Shown here one piece after another: positions 7,982 to 18,165 of a stretch of DNA of 40,253 nucleotides; positions within the stretch are counted from its first letter, which is position 1, and each line of letters opens with the position of its first letter. The notes beneath the pieces are model-generated. The model searched no databases, was not told the DNA's origin, and saw only the letters and a program-made list of their open reading frames with translations. This DNA comes from Oscillospiraceae bacterium. GTDB lineage: Bacteria > Bacillota > Clostridia > WRLR01. The stretch is from positions 1 to 40,253 of the forward strand of contig WRLR01000028.1 of the NCBI GenBank assembly GCA_009777515.1, written 5' to 3'. A program made the position numbers and the translations under genes.

Positions 7982-9058
7982 TTACAGTTTCGGGATGATG
8001 ATCTCCACTTCCTGGTTCAGCTTGGACGAGCGGTAGATGCCGTCGCAGATGGCTTGGTTGTACAGTATCTCCTCGCCCGGCACCGGCTCGGGGCCGTTGG
8101 TGTGTATGGCGTCCACGAACGTGCGCATTTTCGCCCACCACATATCTACGGGCTTGTCGCCCTCGTAGGCGTTGAACGGGATGGTCTTTAGCACTTCGGA
8201 ATTGATGTGGTTGCCGTCGATGTCGGTGTAGTACATCGCGCCTTCGCGGGTCTTCTTGATGCCGCCCTCGGTGCCCAGCCAGGCGGTGTAGCCCAGCGAG
8301 TCCATATGCATGGCCCATGACATTTTGAAGATGAATGTGACGCCACCCTCCATGCGGATGAGTGCGACGGAGAAATCGTCCACGTCGAATGTTTCGTAGC
8401 CCGGCCAGTATTTCGGGTTTTTGCCGAAGTGGTCGGTGGCGATGGCGGACACGGTCAGCGGCTTGGGATAGTTGATGGCGTGCAGGCACTCGTCAATGGC
8501 GTAGCAGCCTATGTCGCCCAGGGAGCCATATCCGGCCTTGGCCTTGTCGACAAACGTACCGCCGGGGATGCCGCGCCTGCGGCCGCCCGAATTTTGTACA
8601 TAGTACACCTTGCCCAAAACGCCGGAAGCGATGATGCTGTCAATTTTCTTGCGCATAAAGTCGAAGCGGGGCTGGAAGCCGATGGTCAGCATTTTTTTTG
8701 CTTTTTTGGATGCGCGGACCATGTCGACGGCTTCTTGGAGCGTGAAGGACATGGGCTTCTCGCACAACACGTGGACGCCCGCCTCGAGGAGTGGGATGGC
8801 GCATTCGGCGTGTGTCGTGTTGTATGTGCAGACGCTGGCGCCGTCCATTTTAACGTTCTTTATCAGGTCGTTGACGTTTTCGAATGCCGGCGCTTTGGTG
8901 AGGCCGTACTTGTCCAAAAACTCGCGCGCTTTACCCGGGACGATGTCGCACGCCCCGACGACCTCCATGTCGTCGAATGTCACATAGTGACGCATGTGTG
9001 CGTTCGATATGCCGCCTGTCCCTACGATGCCGATTTTAAGTTTTTCCTTTGTTCCCAT
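7982..9058 (-). CDS. Gfo/Idh/MocA family oxidoreductase
   Basis: 358-residue NAD(P)-dependent dehydrogenase of the glucose-fructose oxidoreductase/inositol dehydrogenase family, cytoplasmic. The N-terminal Rossmann fold carries GIVGTGGISNAH; the family EKP motif is seen at VLCEKPMS; the second domain has GSLGDIGCYAID...HAI with the usual Asp and His near the substrate. The length is typical. GAGAGGGG is eight bases before the ATG. It probably oxidises or epimerises a sugar released by the uptake system encoded to the left; the exact substrate cannot be read from the sequence. Confidence 0.9.
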   Translation of the reverse strand: MGTKEKLKIGIVGTGGISNAHMRHYVTFDDMEVVGACDIVPGKAREFLDKYGLTKAPAFENVNDLIKNVKMDGASVCTYNTTHAECAIPLLEAGVHVLCEKPMSFTLQEAVDMVRASKKAKKMLTIGFQPRFDFMRKKIDSIIASGVLGKVYYVQNSGGRRRGIPGGTFVDKAKAGYGSLGDIGCYAIDECLHAINYPKPLTVSAIATDHFGKNPKYWPGYETFDVDDFSVALIRMEGGVTFIFKMSWAMHMDSLGYTAWLGTEGGIKKTREGAMYYTDIDGNHINSEVLKTIPFNAYEGDKPVDMWWAKMRTFVDAIHTNGPEPVPGEEILYNQAICDGIYRSSKLNQEVEIIIPKL

Positions 9059-9082
9059 GATAGTACCCCTCTCTGTTATTTA

Positions 9083-9165
9083 TTGTGCGGGCGGCTGCGG
9101 ACAGCCGCTCCTACGGATGCGATGGTGGTGCGGGTAGACGACCATTGGCGGTCGCCACTACTAGC
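9083..9165. repeat. Dispersed palindromic repeat upstream of the oxidoreductase
   Basis: GCGGCTG...CAGCCGC followed by CCTACGGATGCGATG, then a second hairpin GGCGACC-type arm pair near 9140-9162. The word CCTACGGA recurs at 10310. It looks like a member of the small palindromic repeat family found elsewhere in the window and has no coding content. Confidence 0.4.
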
Positions 9166-9182
9166 TATTATTAATTACAAGC

Positions 9183-9211
9183 ATTATATCACGCATTTTA
9201 AATAATAAAAG
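9183..9211 (-). promoter_or_regulatory. Putative promoter of the oxidoreductase gene
   Basis: In an AT-rich stretch, TATAAT lies on the minus strand at 9188-9183, with only a weak -35 17 bases upstream. It is about 125 bases before the ATG at 9058, so the transcript would include the palindromic repeat as leader. Low certainty. Confidence 0.33.
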
Positions 9212-9251
9212 TTTTTCTATATACATATATTTATTAATTTTTTCGTGTTAT

Positions 9252-10238
9252 TTATTGCGACGCCAAAAAACTGAACGACAGGTCGTTCCATCCGGCGAGG
9301 CCCTCGTGGCCGAAATCGGGATATAAGACGACGTCTTTCTTCGACGTGATTTTATTGTACGCCGCAAATTGCGTGGATGGCGGGCATACCTCGTCCATCA
9401 GGCCGCATGCCAACAGCACCTCGCCCCTGATCCTTGGCGCCAGGTGCTGGACGTCCACATATCCGAGCTGTGTGAAGACTTCGTGTTCACGCAAATGGCG
9501 CGGGTCGAAGCGCTTAAAATAAAATGTCAACTCGTCGTACGCAGCCTTGGCCAAGTCCATTTCCCACACGCGCTGGTAATCGCAGAGGAAGGGGTAGCAT
9601 GGCGCGAGCCGCATAATGCTTGGCGCCAGCGCCGCGCAGGCGAGCGTCAGCCCGCCGCCCTGCGAACCGCCGGCAGCCATGATGCGGTCGGGGTCCACTT
9701 CGTCCATTGCCATGACGAGCCCCGCCAACTGGGCGGTGTCGAGCATGATGTGGCGCATCAGCATATTGTCCGGGTCGCCGTTCAGCCCTCTCACTATCTG
9801 CCCCTCGTATGTGTTGCCGACGACGCCCCCCGTGTCCTCCGACAGGCCGCCCTGCCCCCGGCAGTCGAGCGCCGCGACGACAAAGCCCTCCGCCGCGTAC
9901 GGCAGCATCGAAAACCAGTCCCCGCTGCTGCCGGAGTAGCCGTGGAACAGCAGTAGCGCCGGGCGGGAACGGGCGGCATTCTGCGCGGCGGCGCCCGCGT
10001 TCGCGTTTTTGGGCTTTAGCAGCTTGGCGTAGATGCGCGCGTTTCTGACCCCCGTAAATGTCATGTCATAGCAGTCTGCGAACGAGCATGTAAATGTGGC
10101 GGGGGCAAGATCCATTTTTGGGTCGACCGCCCTCATTTCGGCGAGGCCCCTATCCCAATACGCGTCAAAATCCGCAGGCTTGGGGTTCCTGCCTTGGTAC
10201 TGGTATAATTCGTTCAGCGGCATATCAATTTTGGGCAC
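9252..10238 (-). CDS. CE7 acetyl xylan esterase / cephalosporin-C deacetylase family
   Basis: 328-residue alpha/beta hydrolase that removes acetyl groups from sugars such as acetylated xylo-oligosaccharides. Family marks with positions from the GTG: RGQGG (127-131), nucleophile elbow GGSQGG with Ser192, acid Asp282 (GLMDEVCPPST) and HE with His311. These are the CE7 catalytic set. The frame extends to ATG 10274, but GTG 10238 has AGGAGG eight bases upstream and gives the usual family length, so it is chosen. No signal peptide is seen, so it should act inside the cell on imported acetylated oligosaccharides, which fits the neighbouring importer. A short Ala/Asn-rich insert lies at about 79-90. 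Confidence 0.9.
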   Translation of the reverse strand: MPKIDMPLNELYQYQGRNPKPADFDAYWDRGLAEMRAVDPKMDLAPATFTCSFADCYDMTFTGVRNARIYAKLLKPKNANAGAAAQNAARSRPALLLFHGYSGSSGDWFSMLPYAAEGFVVAALDCRGQGGLSEDTGGVVGNTYEGQIVRGLNGDPDNMLMRHIMLDTAQLAGLVMAMDEVDPDRIMAAGGSQGGGLTLACAALAPSIMRLAPCYPFLCDYQRVWEMDLAKAAYDELTFYFKRFDPRHLREHEVFTQLGYVDVQHLAPRIRGEVLLACGLMDEVCPPSTQFAAYNKITSKKDVVLYPDFGHEGLAGWNDLSFSFLASQ

Positions 10239-10292
10239 GATGCAATCCTCCTGGTTATATATATTAATATGCATTATTGTATTTCCAACAAG

Positions 10293-10326
10293 GGCGTAGC
10301 ACGCTGCATCCCTACGGACGCCCGTG
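10293..10326. repeat. Short palindromic repeat (GGGCGT...ACGCCC)
   Basis: GGGCGTAGCACGCTGCATCC is followed by CTACGGACGCCC; the outer GGGCGT/ACGCCC arms pair. It shares the CCTACGGA word with the repeat near 9110 and sits between the esterase and the glycosylase genes. Confidence 0.38.
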
Positions 10327-10328
10327 CC

Positions 10329-10928
10329 CTACCTGTACTCTTCGGCTTTGCGGCGCACGGCTTTCAAATCCCGCCACATCAGGGGCTTTTTGTTGTCGTC
10401 CCGGAGCAGCGCCGCCGGGTGGAACGTGGGCATGATGTATAGGCCCTTGCGTTCAATCCACTCGCCCCGGATTTGGGTGATTTTATGCTCGCGGCCGATG
10501 ATGTGCCGCATCGCGACGGCGCCGAGGCACACAATGATTTTTGGCGAAATCAAGCGCGTCTGACGGCGCAGGTACGGCAGGCACAGAGCCGCTTCGTCGT
10601 CGGTCGGCGCCCGGTTTTTCGGCGGCCTGCATTTTACGATGTTGGCTATGTAGTATAAGTCTTCCGGGTACATCAAGCCGCCCAGCGCGAAGTCCAGCAG
10701 CTTCCCGGCGCGCCCTACGAAAGGCAGCCCCTGCAGGTCCTCGTCCTCGCCGGGGCCCTCGCCGATAAAAAGCACATTCGCGCTTTGGCAGCCGCGCCCG
10801 ACGACGGCGTTGGTCCGGGCTTCGCAGAGCCCGCACAGGCGGCAGCCGTTAATGTCCCCCGTCAGTATATGCCAACTGTCGCTTTCAACTCCGGCATTTC
10901 CGGCATTGTCGGCATCATTTGGATCCAT
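10329..10928 (-). CDS. Family 4 uracil-DNA glycosylase (Fe-S)
   Basis: 199-residue DNA repair enzyme that excises uracil from DNA. Motif A GEGPGEDED (56-64) followed by GLPFVGRAG, and motif B HPAALLRD near the C-terminus, are those of type 4 uracil-DNA glycosylases. Cluster ligands are visible as Cys29-x2-Cys32 and Cys100-x15-Cys116, matching the Fe-S spacing of the family; an extra Cys35 is present. AGAAGG is eight bases before the ATG. The first 18 residues are Asp/Asn/Ala-rich filler. It is divergently arranged with the ATP synthase operon. Confidence 0.93.
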   Translation of the reverse strand: MDPNDADNAGNAGVESDSWHILTGDINGCRLCGLCEARTNAVVGRGCQSANVLFIGEGPGEDEDLQGLPFVGRAGKLLDFALGGLMYPEDLYYIANIVKCRPPKNRAPTDDEAALCLPYLRRQTRLISPKIIVCLGAVAMRHIIGREHKITQIRGEWIERKGLYIMPTFHPAALLRDDNKKPLMWRDLKAVRRKAEEYR

Positions 10929-10942
10929 ATTTATAGCCTTCT

Positions 10943-11050
10943 GTTAAAAGATTCGTTAGTCTGGTAAAAGATTCGCTTATATAGTATACTAATGCAAATA
11001 GTCAATCAATCGCAATCGGCAAATCAGCGCCGGGCATATCATGGCCCGGC
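10943..11050. promoter_or_regulatory. Divergent control region udg / atp operon
   Basis: The sequence TAAAAGATTCG occurs twice, at 10945-10955 and 10965-10975, exactly 20 bases (two helical turns) apart, which suggests a protein-binding pair. TATACT at 10985-10990 is a possible -10 for the atp operon, but the -35 is poor. A 7-bp hairpin GCCGGGC/GCCCGGC (11029-11050) would lie in the leader RNA, 85 bases before atpB. No other gene lies in 10929-11134. Confidence 0.35.
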
Positions 11051-11134
11051 AGTAAACCTGTTAAAATATAGGCCCGATCATCAAACCTTCCAAGGCTTTG
11101 GGCCTGATCTACTCTATAACTATCCGGGGGCGCG

Positions 11135-11821
11135 GTGGATTTTTCGAATAAAAACATAGCCGTGTTGTTTGAGATTGGCGGCGACACCGTCTATCTTACG
11201 CAGACGCACATATCCACTTGGGTTGTCATGGGAGCATTAATCATCTTCGCCATTGTCGTGCGCATGCTGCTGCCGCGCTTTCGTCCCGTGCCGGGCGGCG
11301 CCCAAAATATCGTCGAGACAGCCGTAGAGATGCTGTCCGGCTTCACGAAGACCAACCTGGGCGAACACAACGATAAATATGGCGGCGTATATTTCAGTGT
11401 TTTCCTATTTATACTCTTCTCGAACCTTAGCGGCCTGTTCGGGTTCCGTCCGCCCACGGCCGATTTGGCCACAACGTCCACGCTCGCGCTTATAACGTTG
11501 ATATTGATGCATGTTGAGAGCGCCGCGACACTGCGCTGGGGCTATTTCAAGAGCTATATCAGGCCGTACCCCGTTTTTTTGCCGATCAATCTCATCGGCG
11601 AGGTTTCAAAGCCGCTTTCGCTTGCGTTCCGGCTCTTCGGCAACATGCTCGGCGCCTTTATCATCATCGGTCTGTCATACCAGATGCTGCCGCTGTTGCT
11701 GCGTTTTTTGCTGCCTGACGTGCTGCACGCTTTTTTCGATATTTTCACCGGTTCGTTGCAAGCGTTCATTTTTACGATGCTCAGCATGGTTTTTATACGT
11801 CAAAAGGCCTCACTGGCGTAA
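11135..11821 (+). CDS. atpB: F1Fo ATP synthase subunit a
   Basis: 228-residue membrane subunit that forms the ion half-channels against the c-ring. About five membrane helices are visible. The essential arginine is Arg166 in [10 protein letters not shown], and the N-terminal part has the [10 protein letters not shown] segment. GTG start with GGGGG close upstream. First gene of the operon, 28 bases ahead of atpE. Unlike most Clostridia-type operons it is not preceded by atpZ/atpI, which lie at the 3' end here. Confidence 0.95.
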   Translation: MDFSNKNIAVLFEIGGDTVYLTQTHISTWVVMGALIIFAIVVRMLLPRFRPVPGGAQNIVETAVEMLSGFTKTNLGEHNDKYGGVYFSVFLFILFSNLSGLFGFRPPTADLATTSTLALITLILMHVESAATLRWGYFKSYIRPYPVFLPINLIGEVSKPLSLAFRLFGNMLGAFIIIGLSYQMLPLLLRFLLPDVLHAFFDIFTGSLQAFIFTMLSMVFIRQKASLA

Positions 11822-11849
11822 GCCGGTGTGCCCATTGAAAGGAGAATAT

Positions 11850-12110
11850 ATGGATCCAATGGGTTTTGTATTGGGCATGTCGGCGCTCTCTGCCGGCATC
11901 TGCACATTGGCCGGGCTCGGCTCGGGGCTAGGGCAGGGGTTGGCCGCCGGCAGGGCCGCGGAAGCGGTCGGGCGGCAGCCCGAGGCGCGCGGCGAAATCT
12001 TGAGCACCATGCTGGTCGGCTGCGCCCTCGCCGAGACATGTTCTATATATGGGCTCCTCATCGCGCTGATACTGCTGCTGGCGAACCCATTCATAGTTTT
12101 CTTGCAATGA
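11850..12110 (+). CDS. atpE: F1Fo ATP synthase subunit c (Na+-type residues)
   Basis: 86-residue two-helix proteolipid forming the rotor ring. The ATG at 11850 is preceded by AAAGGAG six bases upstream. Helix 1 carries GSGLGQG with Gln29, the loop is RQPEA (42-46), and helix 2 carries LAETCSIY with Glu62, Thr63 and Tyr67. Aligned to the Ilyobacter tartaricus c subunit these match the Na+ ligand set (Gln32, Glu65, Ser66, Tyr70, with Thr for Ser), so Na+ coupling is predicted. The stop overlaps the next gene's first possible ATG (ATGA at 12107). Confidence 0.95.
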   Translation: MDPMGFVLGMSALSAGICTLAGLGSGLGQGLAAGRAAEAVGRQPEARGEILSTMLVGCALAETCSIYGLLIALILLLANPFIVFLQ

Positions 12111-12121
12111 CGGGCGGAAAT

Positions 12122-12883
12122 ATGCCTATGCATAGAATGCGCAGCATCATGTTAGCCGCCGCCGCGCCGGCGACCGCTTCGGCCTTGCCGGAGGGAACGA
12201 TACTCAGCTTTGACAAAAGCCTTCTGTATAATATCCTGATACAGAGCTTCAATGTCGCCGTGCTCATCGCTGTGCTGATATTCTTCCTTTACAAGCCCGT
12301 CCGCAAGTTCCTGGAGGAGCGGAAGCAGAGGATCAGCGATGAAATAACGCACGCGCAGCGCACGCGCGAGGAGGCCGAGCTGCTCCTCGAAAAATATAAG
12401 GGGATGATTGCGGGGGTCGAGGCGGAACGGGACGATATACTGGTGCGCACCGAAAAAATCGCCATCGAGAAGAGCGATCGGCTGTTGTTTGAGGCAAGGC
12501 GTGAAGCGGAGATGATCCACCAGCGCGCAAAGGCTGATGTTGCATTGGAATATAAAAATATGGAAGACGAGATCAAGCGACAGATTATTGATATATCGCA
12601 CCTCATGGCGGGCAGGTTTGTGGAAGTGTCCATTGATCAGAAGACGCAAGACAGGTTGATCGAACAGGCGCTGGCTGAATGGGACAGCGGCGGCGAGTTC
12701 GGGGGCGATGCAGATGCCGGAGGCGGCGGAGGCAGCGGCGGCAGTGGTAGCGGAAGCGGCGGTAGCGGCAACAACGGAAGCGGCGGCATAAGCGGCGGCG
12801 TAAGCGGCGGCGGCAGCGATGGAAGCGGAGGTAGCAGCGGAAGTGGCAGCGGTGGCGGCGAGGGGGCGATATCCGATGGATGA
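12122..12883 (+). CDS. atpF: F1Fo ATP synthase subunit b with Gly/Ser-rich C-terminal tail
   Basis: 253-residue peripheral stalk subunit from ATG 12122; ATG 12107, overlapping the atpE stop, is an alternative in the same frame. One membrane helix lies near 38-57 (NILIQSFNVAVLIAVLIFFL) with the YKPVRKFLEERKQRI dimer segment after it, then a long charged coiled coil to about residue 185. From 189 to 253 the protein is almost only Gly and Ser with a few Asp/Asn. Normal b subunits end where this tail begins and bind the C-terminal domain of delta there. The tail DNA is a GGC/AGC-type triplet run, likely grown by slippage. The stop overlaps the atpH start. Confidence 0.93.
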   Translation: MPMHRMRSIMLAAAAPATASALPEGTILSFDKSLLYNILIQSFNVAVLIAVLIFFLYKPVRKFLEERKQRISDEITHAQRTREEAELLLEKYKGMIAGVEAERDDILVRTEKIAIEKSDRLLFEARREAEMIHQRAKADVALEYKNMEDEIKRQIIDISHLMAGRFVEVSIDQKTQDRLIEQALAEWDSGGEFGGDADAGGGGGSGGSGSGSGGSGNNGSGGISGGVSGGGSDGSGGSSGSGSGGGEGAISDG

Positions 12884-13145
12884 GCATACGCTGGGATACA
12901 CGGGCGTCGGGGCAGCAGACGTTGAAATAATATCGGCGGTACCGCTGACGGCGCACCAGCAGCAGATCATCGAAGTGCGCCTGATCCGCATGATGAAAAA
13001 GCACATAACGATCAAAGCGACAGTTGATCCGTCGCTGCTCGGCGGCATCAGGATCGTTACAGGGGACTATGTGATTGACGATACAATCAAACGCAAATTG
13101 TTTAATATGAAAAGCAGTATGATTGCGGAGGTATTTGAATCGTGA
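12876..13145 (+). CDS. atpH: F1Fo ATP synthase subunit delta, C-terminal domain only
   Basis: 89-residue protein starting at ATG 12876, which overlaps the atpF stop (ATGGATGA). Residues 20-80 match the C-terminal half of delta/OSCP: AVPLTAHQQQ, then ATVDPSLLGGIRIVTGDYVID. Bacterial delta is about 180 residues, and its first 105 form a helical bundle that caps F1 by binding the alpha N-termini. That domain is absent: upstream in this frame is only the shadow of the Gly/Ser run of atpF. Either the operon has lost it or another protein supplies it. No frameshift restoring it is visible. The C-terminal part, which binds b, looks intact. Confidence 0.9.
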   Translation: MDEHTLGYTGVGAADVEIISAVPLTAHQQQIIEVRLIRMMKKHITIKATVDPSLLGGIRIVTGDYVIDDTIKRKLFNMKSSMIAEVFES

Positions 13146-14779
13146 TGAGCGGCGGCGCGGGAGGGGCAATCTTCGGGCCGGAGCTGGAAGCCGCCGGCGA
13201 AAGGCTAGAATTCGACGACGTCGGCGAAAGGCAAAAATTCGACGCCGCCGGCGTCGGGCTGCGGATCAAGGAAAAACTGCGCGGCTTAGATGTTTCTACG
13301 CATATAGAGGAGGCGGGGCGCGTCCATCAAACAGGGGACGGGATCGCCCGGGTCACGGGCCTTCAAAATGCCGTCAGCGGCGAGTTGTTGGAATTTGAAA
13401 ACGGCATCACCGGCATCGCGATGAACCTGGAAAAGGATTATATCGGCGCCGTCCTGCTCGGCAAAGACTCCGGCATACACGAGGGCGACTTTGTCGTGCG
13501 GACGGGCAGGGTGGCGCATGTCCCTGTGGGGGACGCGCTGTTGGGTAGGGTCGTGGACGCGCTCGGCCACCCACTGGATCAAAAGGGCCCCGTCCATACG
13601 ACGCTATCGCAGCGGATAGAAAGGATAGCGCATGGCGTACTGGCGCGCAAGCCCGTAAACACGCCGCTGCTGACGGGTATAAAAGCCATCGACGCCATCG
13701 TGCCGATTGGGCGGGGGCAAAGGCAGTTGATCATCGGCGATCGGCAGACGGGGAAGACCGCCCTGGCGGTGGACACGATAATCAACCAGCGGGACAGCGG
13801 CGTTAATTGCGTATATGTAGCCATTGGGCAGAAGAATTCGACTATTTCGGGGCTGGTGAGCACGCTGGGCGAGTACGGCGCGCTGCGCTATACCACGGTC
13901 GTCGTGGCCGGCGCCTCCGACGCCGCGCCGCTGCAGTACCTTGCGCCGTACAGCGGCTGCGCGATAGCGGAGTATTGGATGGAGCGCGGCCTCGATACGC
14001 TCATCGTCTACGACGATTTGAGCAAGCACGCGGTGGCGTACCGTTCGTTGAGCCTGCTGATGCAGCGCCCGCCAGGGCGGGAGGCGTATCCGGGCGACAT
14101 TTTTTATCTGCATTCGCGGCTGCTGGAGCGGGCGGGGAGGCTGTCCGACGATTTCGGCGGCGGCTCGCTCACGGCGCTGCCCATAGTCGAGACGCTGGGC
14201 AGCGACATGTCCGCGTATATCCCCACCAACGTCATATCCATAACCGACGGGCAGATTTATCTGGAAACGGAGGCGTTCAACGCGGGCATCAGGCCGGCCA
14301 TAAACCCGGGGCTGTCGGTTTCGCGCGTGGGAGGCGCGGCACAGACGTCTGCGATGAAAAGCATCGCGGCGCCGATCAGGACCGATCTCGCCCAATACCG
14401 GGAGCTGGCCGCGTTTTCGCAGTTCAGTTCCGACCTGGACGCGGACACGCGCGACCGGCTGCGGCACGGCGAGCGCATAGTCGAGGCGCTAAAGCAGCCA
14501 CGCTATAAGCCGATGTCGCTGGACGATGAAATATTGGTGCTGCTAGCCGTTACGCGGCGGCTGATGGACGGCATTGACATAGACGAAATAGCGGATTTTG
14601 AGCGCGGACTGATCACATGGTTCGAGCTGTGGAACAGGCCGCTGCTGGACGAGCTGCACAGCGGCTACGCATTTGGCGGCGATTTGGAACAGAGGATGCT
14701 CGCGCAGATAAAGCGCTTCAGGGACGAGTTTGAGGCGGGCAGGGCGGGCGGCGGGGCCATTGGCGACGACGCGCAGTAA
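13142..14779 (+). CDS. atpA: F1Fo ATP synthase subunit alpha
   Basis: 545-residue F1 subunit with a non-catalytic nucleotide site. Walker A GDRQTGKT (199-206, Lys205); SRVGGAAQTSAMK and DLAQYRELAAFSQF further on are family marks. GTG 13142 overlaps the atpH stop (GTGA) with GGAGG ten bases upstream; ATG 13145 is the alternative. The family usually begins about where LRIKEKLRG (40-48) lies, so roughly 30-38 extra residues precede it, including a near-repeat GERLEFDDV/GERQKFDAAG. The normal alpha N-terminus contacts the delta N-terminal domain, which is missing here, so the two oddities may be linked. Confidence 0.96.
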   Translation: MMSGGAGGAIFGPELEAAGERLEFDDVGERQKFDAAGVGLRIKEKLRGLDVSTHIEEAGRVHQTGDGIARVTGLQNAVSGELLEFENGITGIAMNLEKDYIGAVLLGKDSGIHEGDFVVRTGRVAHVPVGDALLGRVVDALGHPLDQKGPVHTTLSQRIERIAHGVLARKPVNTPLLTGIKAIDAIVPIGRGQRQLIIGDRQTGKTALAVDTIINQRDSGVNCVYVAIGQKNSTISGLVSTLGEYGALRYTTVVVAGASDAAPLQYLAPYSGCAIAEYWMERGLDTLIVYDDLSKHAVAYRSLSLLMQRPPGREAYPGDIFYLHSRLLERAGRLSDDFGGGSLTALPIVETLGSDMSAYIPTNVISITDGQIYLETEAFNAGIRPAINPGLSVSRVGGAAQTSAMKSIAAPIRTDLAQYRELAAFSQFSSDLDADTRDRLRHGERIVEALKQPRYKPMSLDDEILVLLAVTRRLMDGIDIDEIADFERGLITWFELWNRPLLDELHSGYAFGGDLEQRMLAQIKRFRDEFEAGRAGGGAIGDDAQ

Positions 14780-14860
14780 CACCTTTCGCATCACATGCAT
14801 CACATATCATATGCATCACATATAACATGCATCATATATCACATGCTTCACATATAACAT
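14780..14860 (+). repeat. Degenerate tandem repeat between atpA and atpG
   Basis: The 81-base gap is built from imperfect copies of about 18-22 bases containing CATGCATCACATAT or CATGCTTCACATATAAC. It contains no Shine-Dalgarno sequence, so the ribosome site of atpG is not obvious. Confidence 0.6.
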
Positions 14861-17288
<2,428 letters not shown>

Positions 17289-17301
17289 AGGTTATGGGCA
17301 T

Positions 17302-17742
17302 ATGAGGGAAAAGAAAGTCCGGCTGGTGGTATCGATGCCGGGCAAGGTCGTGATGGACGATGAAGTCGATATGGTGATCCTGACCACAGCCGCCGGGGAC
17401 AAGGGGATATTGCCCGGCCATGAGCCCTCGTCCGTTGTATTGCGCAGCGGGGCGCTGCGCGTGGTCAGGGGGGGCGCAAGCGAGGTGGCGCTGACTGTGC
17501 TGGGCGGGTACGCGACGATCCAGGACGGTGCAGTCAATGTGGTGACGCCCATTGCCGACACCCCGGAAAACATTGAGCAAGCGGTCAATGCGATCATAGC
17601 GGAGCGCGAGCATAACATAAAATACGAGCAGACGGCGAACCTGGAGATCAGCCGGGCGGAGATGGCGCTGCGCAACATCCTCCTGCGGCGCGACGACTCC
17701 ACATTCGCGATACCCAAAATCCACACGCGCAACGACATATGA
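17302..17742 (+). CDS. atpC: F1Fo ATP synthase subunit epsilon
   Basis: 146-residue subunit that sits on the rotor shaft and can inhibit ATP hydrolysis. The beta-sandwich domain is seen in VRLVVSMPGKVVMDDEVDMV and GILPGHEPSSVVLRSGALRV, with GGYATIQDGAVNVVTPIA; a helical C-terminal part follows (NIEQAVNAIIAER...). ATG 17302 lies 13 bases after the atpD stop with GAAGG further upstream. The length is slightly above typical. The C-terminal helices are complete. Confidence 0.93.
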   Translation: MREKKVRLVVSMPGKVVMDDEVDMVILTTAAGDKGILPGHEPSSVVLRSGALRVVRGGASEVALTVLGGYATIQDGAVNVVTPIADTPENIEQAVNAIIAEREHNIKYEQTANLEISRAEMALRNILLRRDDSTFAIPKIHTRNDI

Positions 17743-17757
17743 GCGATATAAATAAAT

Positions 17758-18162
17758 GTGAATGATATAAATATGAACAATATAAATATAAAAAATGATA
17801 ATAGGCCCGTTGACACAAGCGGCGTAAACGGCGTAAACGGCGCCAATGGCGCCTACGGCGTAAATGGCGCTTATGGCGCCAACGAAATTCAAAAGAGAGA
17901 AGCGATAAGCGACAAAGAAGCTATAAACGAAAAAGTCTATTCGTCCATTGCGCTGTATTCGCAGCTCGGCCTCTCCATGAGCGTCTGCGTTGTCATTGGT
18001 ATTTTTGGCGGCATCTATTTAGACAGGTGGCTCGGCGTCAGCCCGCTGTTCCTATTCGTCGGCTGTCTTTTGGGGACGGCCGCCTCGTTCAAGGCGCTGT
18101 ACGACCTGGTCGTCAAAAGATCGGACAAAAATACGAAAAAAACGCCCAAAGAGAGGAGGTAA
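17758..18162 (+). CDS. atpZ: AtpZ-like ATP synthase accessory membrane protein
   Basis: 134-residue protein from GTG 17758 (ATG 17773 also possible). The C-terminal half has two membrane helices with the AtpZ pattern: LGLSMSVCVVIGIFGGIYLD, then LGVSPLFLFVGCLLGTAASF. AtpZ and AtpI act together in assembly of the c-ring and, by proposal, Mg2+ or Ca2+ supply. The first 40 residues are Asn-rich with NGVNGANGAYGVNGAYGAN, coded by a GGC-GTA-AAC type repeat. The position after atpC instead of before atpB is unusual. It precedes atpI by three bases. Confidence 0.82.
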   Translation: MNDINMNNINIKNDNRPVDTSGVNGVNGANGAYGVNGAYGANEIQKREAISDKEAINEKVYSSIALYSQLGLSMSVCVVIGIFGGIYLDRWLGVSPLFLFVGCLLGTAASFKALYDLVVKRSDKNTKKTPKERR

Positions 18163-18165
18163 GCT

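Noticed and set aside
12819-12875. A longer delta subunit starting upstream at 12819
   Set aside because: Those 19 codons (EAEVAAEVAAVAARGRYP) are only the frame-shifted Gly/Ser tract of atpF; ATG 12876 fits the usual overlap start and adds no missing domain.
12152-13048. A 298-codon minus-strand frame across atpF/atpH
   Set aside because: It is antisense to atpF, and its Ala/Ser-rich middle is the reverse of the Gly/Ser triplets.
14780-14860. Repeat between atpA and atpG considered as a CRISPR fragment
   Set aside because: Units are short, degenerate and lack unique spacers of even length.
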